Assembly (NCBI GenBank): GCA_030550695.1
Contig: JAUQOX010000086.1
Span: forward strand, 1-11,035
From: Gemmatimonadota bacterium
Lineage (GTDB): Bacteria; Gemmatimonadota; Gemmatimonadetes; Longimicrobiales; Gaopeijiaceae
Reading direction: 5' to 3'
DNA: 11,035 nucleotides
This document shows positions 6,984 through 11,035 of this stretch, one piece after another. The notes beneath the pieces are model-generated. The model was given only the letters and a program-made list of their open reading frames with translations. It was not told where the DNA came from and did no database searches. The translations under genes and the position numbers were made by a program. Numbering within the stretch: the stretch's first letter is position 1; every line of letters starts with the position of its first letter.

Positions 6984-7503
6984 TCGTTCTCTCCAATTGC
7001 TCCCGCAGCGCCCGAAGGGTCTGCCAGCGGGGATCCGCGGTTCCCTCCGAGCAAGAACAAGGTTCGAAGTTCCGGTTGGCGCCGCAGTGCGGGCAAAGGC
7101 CCAGACAGTCAGGTCTGCAAAGGGGGTACGGGGACGTCCCGAGAATGACCTCTTCCCGCACCGCACCCAACAAGTTCAGTTCCGCAGCACCCGCCGGAAA
7201 ATACCGAATCTCGCCGTCGTCGTCTTCGCCTCGGCTTGCCGGCGCAAAGACGGCGAACACTTCCAGGCGCAACTCTTCCACCATGGGCTCGAGGCACCGA
7301 CGGCACTCCCGATGGAGGGATGCCTCCAGGGTAAGACTCGCCGCTACCTCACCCCCGCCGAGCCATCGAACCCGTCCCCGGACGGAAAGGGCCGTGGCCA
7401 AGTTCAAGGAGGTGTCGGCCCAGGCGGGGTGTTGAGGAGGGATTTCCTCCTCCACCCCGACCATCCCTTCCCGCTCCAAGCGGGTCAGGGAAATCGCTAG
7501 CAT
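6970..7503 (-). CDS. YceD / DUF177 family protein
   Basis: A 177-residue protein of the YceD (DUF177) family, nearly always encoded just before rpmF and, in studied cases, linked to 23S rRNA or large-subunit biogenesis. The N-terminal MLAISLTRLEREG (1-13), the central CRRCLEPM (67-74) and the C-terminal cysteine cluster PLCRPDCLGLCPHCG, with a further CSC near 148-150, match the family. The cysteines could bind zinc. The start at 7503 is supported by that conserved N-terminus although there is no Shine-Dalgarno. A promoter -10 box ends 8 bases before the ATG, so the message should be leaderless or nearly so. It is the first gene of the fatty-acid operon and overlaps rpmF by 14 bases. Confidence 0.9.
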   Translation of the reverse strand: MLAISLTRLEREGMVGVEEEIPPQHPAWADTSLNLATALSVRGRVRWLGGGEVAASLTLEASLHRECRRCLEPMVEELRLEVFAVFAPASRGEDDDGEIRYFPAGAAELNLLGAVREEVILGTSPYPLCRPDCLGLCPHCGANRNFEPCSCSEGTADPRWQTLRALREQLERTNGSS

Positions 7504-7511
7504 AGTCGGAA

Positions 7512-7541
7512 AAGATAGCCGTCGGCTTGCGGAGGTGTCAA
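7512..7541 (-). promoter_or_regulatory. Sigma70-type promoter for the yceD-rpmF-plsX-fab operon
   Basis: On the minus strand a perfect -35 box TTGACA (7541-7536) and a -10 box TATCTT (7517-7512, four of six consensus bases) are separated by 18 bases. Only 8 bases (TTCCGACT) lie between the -10 box and the yceD ATG, so the start site should fall within a few bases of, or on, the start codon. It sits in the ndk-yceD gap and would serve all eight genes to the fabF terminator. No FapR- or FadR-like operator is evident. Confidence 0.65.
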
Positions 7542-7555
7542 CGAGACGAGGTTCT

Positions 7556-7578
7556 CCCCCTGCCCCAAGGGCTGGAGG
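7556..7578 (-). other. Imperfect GC-rich stem-loop after ndk
   Basis: Minus-strand CCTCC-A-GCCC (7578-7569, including the A) faces GGGC-A-GGGGG (7565-7556) around a 3-base loop, about nine pairs with one A-A mismatch and one G-U. It starts 3 bases after the ndk stop and ends before the -35 box of the next operon. It lacks a T tract, so it may be a weak or Rho-assisted end for the sucCD-ndk transcript, or an RNA-protecting hairpin. Confidence 0.4.
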
Positions 7579-7581
7579 CCA

Positions 7582-8001
7582 TTACAGCAGATCCCTCCCG
7601 CGGAAAAAGAACTCCACTTCCTTTCGAGCGTTCTCCTCCGAGTCGGAGGCATGGATGGCGTTCCTCTCCTTGCTTTCGGCAAATAGCCTCCGCACCGTCC
7701 CGGGGGCCGCTTCCAGGGGATCGGTAGCCCCGATGACCTCCCGAAGTCGCTCCACCGCTCCTTCGCCCTCGAGGACCACGGGGATGCAGGGGCCCGAGCT
7801 CATGAACGCCACCAGAGAGCTGTAGAAGGGACGGTCGCGATGTACGGCGTAGAACTCGCCCGCTTCCCGTTCCGACAAGTGGGTCATGCTCATGGCCCTG
7901 AGCCGAAACCCGGCCGCTTCCAGATGGGCCAGGATCTTCCCCGTCTTTCCCCCCGCTACAGCGTCCGGCTTGATGATGGCCAAGGTTCGTTGGATGCCCA
8001 C
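7582..8001 (-). CDS. ndk: Nucleoside diphosphate kinase
   Basis: A 139-residue enzyme that transfers the gamma-phosphate of NTPs to NDPs through a phosphohistidine. K11 in TLAIIKPDAV and the catalytic H117 in NAIHASDS are present, together with R104/R105 and the usual C-terminal SEENARKEVEFFF. Length is typical. The start is GTG at 8001, with GGGAG about 8 bases upstream. It follows the CBS-protein gene by 97 bases that contain a strong stem-loop. Its position downstream of sucCD is functionally sensible, since NTP made by succinyl-CoA synthetase can be passed to other nucleotides by Ndk. Confidence 0.97.
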   Translation of the reverse strand: MGIQRTLAIIKPDAVAGGKTGKILAHLEAAGFRLRAMSMTHLSEREAGEFYAVHRDRPFYSSLVAFMSSGPCIPVVLEGEGAVERLREVIGATDPLEAAPGTVRRLFAESKERNAIHASDSEENARKEVEFFFRGRDLL

Positions 8002-8054
8002 GGCGATTCTCCCACAAAAAGGTCTGATTCTTCTCCGGTAAGGACGACAATCAG

Positions 8055-8081
8055 GGTGGGGAGGGAGTGCCCTGCCCCACC
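8055..8081 (-). other. Strong stem-loop between the CBS gene and ndk
   Basis: On the minus strand GGTGGGG-C-AGGG (8081-8070) pairs with CCCT-CCCCACC (8065-8055): eleven base pairs, one bulged C and a 4-base loop. No T tract follows (CTGATTGTCG), so it is not a standard intrinsic terminator. It begins 17 bases past the CBS-gene stop and ends about 54 bases before ndk. It may mark a processing site or a 3' stabiliser, or may reduce transcription into ndk. No clear promoter boxes are visible between it and ndk. Confidence 0.5.
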
Positions 8082-8098
8082 GTACCAGCCCCTTCCCC

Positions 8099-8995
8099 CT
8101 ACCCTCCCTCCTTTTCGGCCCCTCCCCCGGCCAGGGCCTGAAGGGCCGATTCCACGGTAAGGAAACCCACCAGCTCCCCTTCCCGCACCACCGGCAGTTG
8201 TGAAATCCCCTTGTTCACCATGAGACTTACCGCTTCCACCAAAGCCTGGTCCTCCGATACTCCCATGACGGACCGGTTCATCAGGTCCCGGGCGGTGGAG
8301 GAGAGGGCCGGAGCATGACCCTCTGGTCCCGCCATACGGGCCGCGAGGAGGTGCCGCAGGACGTCCATGGCGGTGATCAGACCCAGGAAATCAAGCTTCT
8401 CCCCCACCACGGGCACGGCCCCCAGCCTGTACCGGACCATGACTCCCACCACCTCCTCCACGGACACGTCAGGGTAAACCCGGAACCGGGTGGGGACCAG
8501 GGCATCGGCCACGAGGGGCTCATCCCGAACCTCCAGCTCCATGAATTCCTGAAATCCCACCACGTCGGACGGAGCCACCGCCGCGAGGAGACGGGCCGTA
8601 TTCTCCTTGTCCCGGAGGAAGCGGGCGAGGGTGGGCAGTGCCTGAAGTTTCAACGGGGTGATCCGACGCGGTGAAACCAGGACCAAAAGGACCCGGGCCT
8701 TGCCCCCCTCCCCCCAGCCTTTGACGCTCAAGGCGCTGGGGCTGATCCCCAGCGCCCCCACCATGGAGGCCACGCCAGGAAATTGTACCCCCAAAATCAC
8801 CACGGCCTCGTTCACCCGGGTCAAGTCTCCCCGCGCCCCGGAAAAAACCTCTCCGGCCAGGATCCGGCTCTGACCCTCGGGGATCCTGCCGGCGGCCTCC
8901 AGGCGTTGGAGGAGGAACCCGATGGCCTCTTCAAACGCCTCCGCCTCCAAGGGGACCGCGATCCCCTCCCTGGCCAGGATCTCCGATACCCGCAC
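8099..8995 (-). CDS. PTS EIIA-like domain fused to two CBS domains
   Basis: A 298-residue soluble protein of unknown role. Residues about 1-155 resemble the PTS EIIA type 2 / PtsN fold: helical start, mixed middle, then LLVLVSP (103-109) and a helical LKLQALPTLARFLRD segment (115-129) typical of that family. Where EIIA proteins have the phosphorylated PHA histidine, this protein reads GVQFPGV (69-75), with G74 in the His position by eye. Residues 163-220 and 233-290 are CBS domains. The first ends in T208-x-x-D211, the usual nucleotide-ribose contact; the second has S283 instead of Asp. No membrane segment is present. The start is GTG at 8995, behind GGAGGAG. It lies between sucD (33-base gap) and ndk, so an energy- or nucleotide-sensing regulatory role is plausible but inferred. 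Confidence 0.8.
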   Translation of the reverse strand: MRVSEILAREGIAVPLEAEAFEEAIGFLLQRLEAAGRIPEGQSRILAGEVFSGARGDLTRVNEAVVILGVQFPGVASMVGALGISPSALSVKGWGEGGKARVLLVLVSPRRITPLKLQALPTLARFLRDKENTARLLAAVAPSDVVGFQEFMELEVRDEPLVADALVPTRFRVYPDVSVEEVVGVMVRYRLGAVPVVGEKLDFLGLITAMDVLRHLLAARMAGPEGHAPALSSTARDLMNRSVMGVSEDQALVEAVSLMVNKGISQLPVVREGELVGFLTVESALQALAGGGAEKEGG

Positions 8996-9028
8996 GTCTC
9001 CTCCGGGAGAATTCCCGTTCGGGCTGGA

Positions 9029-9919
9029 CTAGGCCCTCAGGGCTTCCTGGACCAGTCGAGCAATTTCGCTGGGACGGGAAGCCACCTGGATGCCGTTTTC
9101 CCGGAAGGTCCGGATCTTCTCTTCCGCTGTTCCCGAAGATCCGGAGATAATGGCCCCAGCGTGACCCATCCTACGCCCCGGGGGGGCGGTCTGTCCCGCA
9201 ATGAACCCCACCACCGGAATCTCCTTCAGATTCTCCCTCACCCACAGAGCCGCCTCCTGTTCGTCGGTTCCCCCGATCTCGCCGATGAGAACGATGGCCC
9301 GGGTCTCGGGATCCTCCTTGAAGGCCCGGAGGGCGTCGATGAAGTTGGTCCCGATGAGAGGGTCTCCTCCAATCCCCACGCACGTGGTCTGGCCGATTCC
9401 GGCCTGGGTCAACTGGACCACCGCCTCGTAGGTCAGGGTCCCGGATCGGGAGATCACGCCCACCGGCCCGGGCCTCACGATCTGGGCGGGGATGATCCCG
9501 ACCTTGGCCTTGCCCGGAGAGATGATCCCCGGGCAGTTGGGACCCAGCAGACGGGCGCCCCTATCCCGGACATAGGCCAGGGCCCGGGTCATTTCGAGAA
9601 CCGGGATCCCCTCCGTAATGCAGACGATGAAACGGATCCCCGCTGCAGCTGCCTCCATGATGGCTCCGGAGGCCAGGCCCGGCGGCACGTAGATTACGGA
9701 AGTGTTGGCTCCGGTTTCCGCCACAGCCGCTTCCATCGTGTTGAAGATGGGAACACGCCGGCCTCCCGGTCCTTCGAAGAACTGACCGCCCTTTCCAGGG
9801 GTGACTCCCGCCACCACCTGGGTGCCGTATTCCATCATCTGGCGGGTGTGGAACGACCCGTCGCGGCCGGTGATCCCCTGGACCACCAAGCGGGTGCTTT
9901 CATCAACGAAGATAGCCAT
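9029..9919 (-). CDS. sucD: Succinyl-CoA synthetase, alpha subunit
   Basis: A 296-residue subunit of the TCA-cycle enzyme that converts succinyl-CoA and NDP plus phosphate to succinate, CoA and NTP. It shows the CoA-binding Rossmann motif GITGRDGSFHTRQM (15-28), the GPNCPGII loop (126-133), GVISRSGTLTYE (154-165), GIGGDP (182-187) and the phosphorylated H253 in RRMGHAGAIISG. Length is typical. The ATG at 9919 has GAGGGAG about 9 bases upstream and lies 39 bases after the sucC stop, so the two subunits are made from one message. Nothing in the sequence departs from the family. Confidence 0.98.
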   Translation of the reverse strand: MAIFVDESTRLVVQGITGRDGSFHTRQMMEYGTQVVAGVTPGKGGQFFEGPGGRRVPIFNTMEAAVAETGANTSVIYVPPGLASGAIMEAAAAGIRFIVCITEGIPVLEMTRALAYVRDRGARLLGPNCPGIISPGKAKVGIIPAQIVRPGPVGVISRSGTLTYEAVVQLTQAGIGQTTCVGIGGDPLIGTNFIDALRAFKEDPETRAIVLIGEIGGTDEQEAALWVRENLKEIPVVGFIAGQTAPPGRRMGHAGAIISGSSGTAEEKIRTFRENGIQVASRPSEIARLVQEALRA

Positions 9920-9958
9920 GGGATGATACTCCCTCGACAGTTCTTTTCCGGAAAGGTC

Positions 9959-11035
9959 TCAGGCGGAGCGTGCCAGGGCCACCGCCTGCTGTACCACCTC
10001 GTCCATGGAAGTTGTGGCCCGGTAGCCGGCTCTTTCCAAGATGGCGACCCCCTCTTTCTCGTTGGTGCCCGTGAGCCGGATGACCAAGGGAACCGGGATC
10101 CCCACCCTGCGAGTAGCTTCCACAATTCCGTTCGCCACGTCGTCACAGCGGGTGATACCACCGAAAATGTTGAAGAGGATCACCTTCACATTGGGATCGG
10201 ATGTGATGATTTCGAGGGCCGCCACCACCTTTTCAGGGTTCGACGACCCGCCGATATCGAGGAAATTCGCGGGTTCCCCCCCGTAGAATTTCACCAGGTC
10301 CATGGTGGCCATGGCCAGGCCGGCGCCGTTCACACAACATCCCACGTTTCCGTCCAATTTCACGTAACTCAGGTCGGCGGCCCGGGCCTTGGTTTCCGCA
10401 GGGGGCTCCGCCGTGAGGTCCCGCAGGGCCGCGATCTCAGGTTTCCGGAAAAGCTCGTTGTCATCAATGCTCATTTTGGCATCGATGGCCTTCAATTCCC
10501 CTCCCGGAGTAGAGATCAGAGGGTTGATCTCCGCCATGGAGGCTCCCGCCCAAAGGAAGGCCTCATAGAGTTGCCCGATGATCCGGGTAGCCTGCTTCAC
10601 CAAAGAGGCGTCCTGGTAGAGGGCGGAGGCCAGCCAGTAGGCCTCATGGGGGAGGAGTCCATAGCGGGGATCGATGGTGAGCTTCTTGATGGCCTCGGGC
10701 TTGGTGCGGGCCACCTCCTCGATGTCCACGCCTCCCTCGGAGGAGACCATGAAGGTGATGGACTGGGCCTTGCGGTCCACCAGGCATCCCACATAGGCCT
10801 CCGAGGCGATCTCCTCCGCCGGCGTCACCAAAACCTGGTGCACCCGGAGCCCGCGGATCTCCATGCCCAAGATAGCCTGCGCCTTCTCCCGGGCCTCCTC
10901 AGGGCTGGAGGCCAGCTTCACGCCCCCCGCCTTCCCCCTTCCCCCGCTGTGAACCTGCGCCTTGACGACCACCTTCCCGCCAAGCTTTCGGGCAATGGCT
11001 TCCGCCTCGTCGGGCGTTCTGGCCACTTCGCCCGG
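9959..11035 (-). CDS. sucC: Succinyl-CoA synthetase, beta subunit (N-terminus beyond the window)
   Basis: 358 codons plus the stop of the ATP-grasp subunit, which binds nucleotide and, with SucD, the succinate site. The reading frame enters at 11035 as PGEVARTPDEA, which in the family lies about 20-25 residues after the true start, so only the first turn of the protein is missing. A GTG at 11026 is an internal Val, not the start. Visible motifs are KAQVHSGGRGKAGG (grasp loop), MAEINPL (Mg site), DGNVGCCVNGAGLAMATMD, FNIFGGITRCDDVA and RLTGTNEKEG. Preference for ADP or GDP cannot be judged. The gene leads the sucCD-CBS-ndk block; its promoter is outside the window. Confidence 0.97.
   Translation of the reverse strand, partial: PGEVARTPDEAEAIARKLGGKVVVKAQVHSGGRGKAGGVKLASSPEEAREKAQAILGMEIRGLRVHQVLVTPAEEIASEAYVGCLVDRKAQSITFMVSSEGGVDIEEVARTKPEAIKKLTIDPRYGLLPHEAYWLASALYQDASLVKQATRIIGQLYEAFLWAGASMAEINPLISTPGGELKAIDAKMSIDDNELFRKPEIAALRDLTAEPPAETKARAADLSYVKLDGNVGCCVNGAGLAMATMDLVKFYGGEPANFLDIGGSSNPEKVVAALEIITSDPNVKVILFNIFGGITRCDDVANGIVEATRRVGIPVPLVIRLTGTNEKEGVAILERAGYRATTSMDEVVQQAVALARSA

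Noticed and set aside
6984..7166. An upstream in-frame extension of rpmF to 7166
   Set aside because: The extra residues are yceD coding sequence in another frame. L32 starts at MAVPKK, with its own ribosome site just upstream of 6983.
7504..7581. A FapR- or FadR-like lipid-responsive operator near the operon promoter
   Set aside because: No palindrome resembling those operators is visible around the boxes.
8996..9028. Short inverted repeats (CCCG/CGGG and GGGA/TCCC) between sucD and the CBS gene
   Set aside because: Stems of four pairs are expected by chance at this GC content, no T tract follows, and the region mainly holds the ribosome site of the CBS gene.

Overview
The window is a compact, high-GC bacterial chromosome segment with fourteen genes, all read on the minus strand (right to left), most with short gaps or small overlaps. 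I see no convincing gene on the plus strand, no RNA gene, no mobile element and no CRISPR array. No gap between genes reaches 300 bases. The high GC content, the order ndk-yceD-rpmF-plsX-fabH-fabD-fabG-acpP-fabF and the PlsX 'MGTD' signature suggest a free-living, deep-branching bacterium, possibly Gemmatimonadota or a related phylum. That placement rests on memory of gene order and motifs and is tentative.

Block 1 (11035 to 7582) holds sucC (5' end cut by the window), sucD, a gene for an EIIA-like plus twin CBS-domain protein, and ndk. Succinyl-CoA synthetase makes NTP in the TCA cycle and Ndk moves phosphate between nucleotides. The protein between them combines a PTS EIIA-like fold that seems to lack its phosphorylatable histidine with two CBS (nucleotide-sensing) domains. 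It is the least understood gene here.

Block 2 (7541 to 1376) is the fatty-acid and phospholipid block. A sigma70-type promoter (TTGACA, 18-base spacer, TATCTT) sits 8 bases before the yceD start, so the mRNA is predicted to be leaderless or nearly so. The genes are yceD (DUF177), rpmF (ribosomal protein L32), plsX, fabH, fabD, fabG, acpP and fabF. Together they encode acyl carrier protein, malonyl loading, initiation, elongation condensation, ketoacyl reduction and the step from acyl-ACP to acyl-phosphate, linked to a ribosomal protein. A U-tract intrinsic terminator closes the block after fabF.

Block 3 (1347 to 1) holds ispF (MEP isoprenoid pathway), a DedA/VTT membrane protein and the first 57 codons of a XerC/XerD-type tyrosine recombinase, whose start overlaps the dedA stop as ATGA.

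Most of the window is conserved housekeeping. The points of interest are the degenerate EIIA-CBS protein, the near-leaderless promoter, the SD-less TTG start of plsX in frame with rpmF, the acidic cofactor-pocket residues of FabG, and a few strong intergenic stem-loops.
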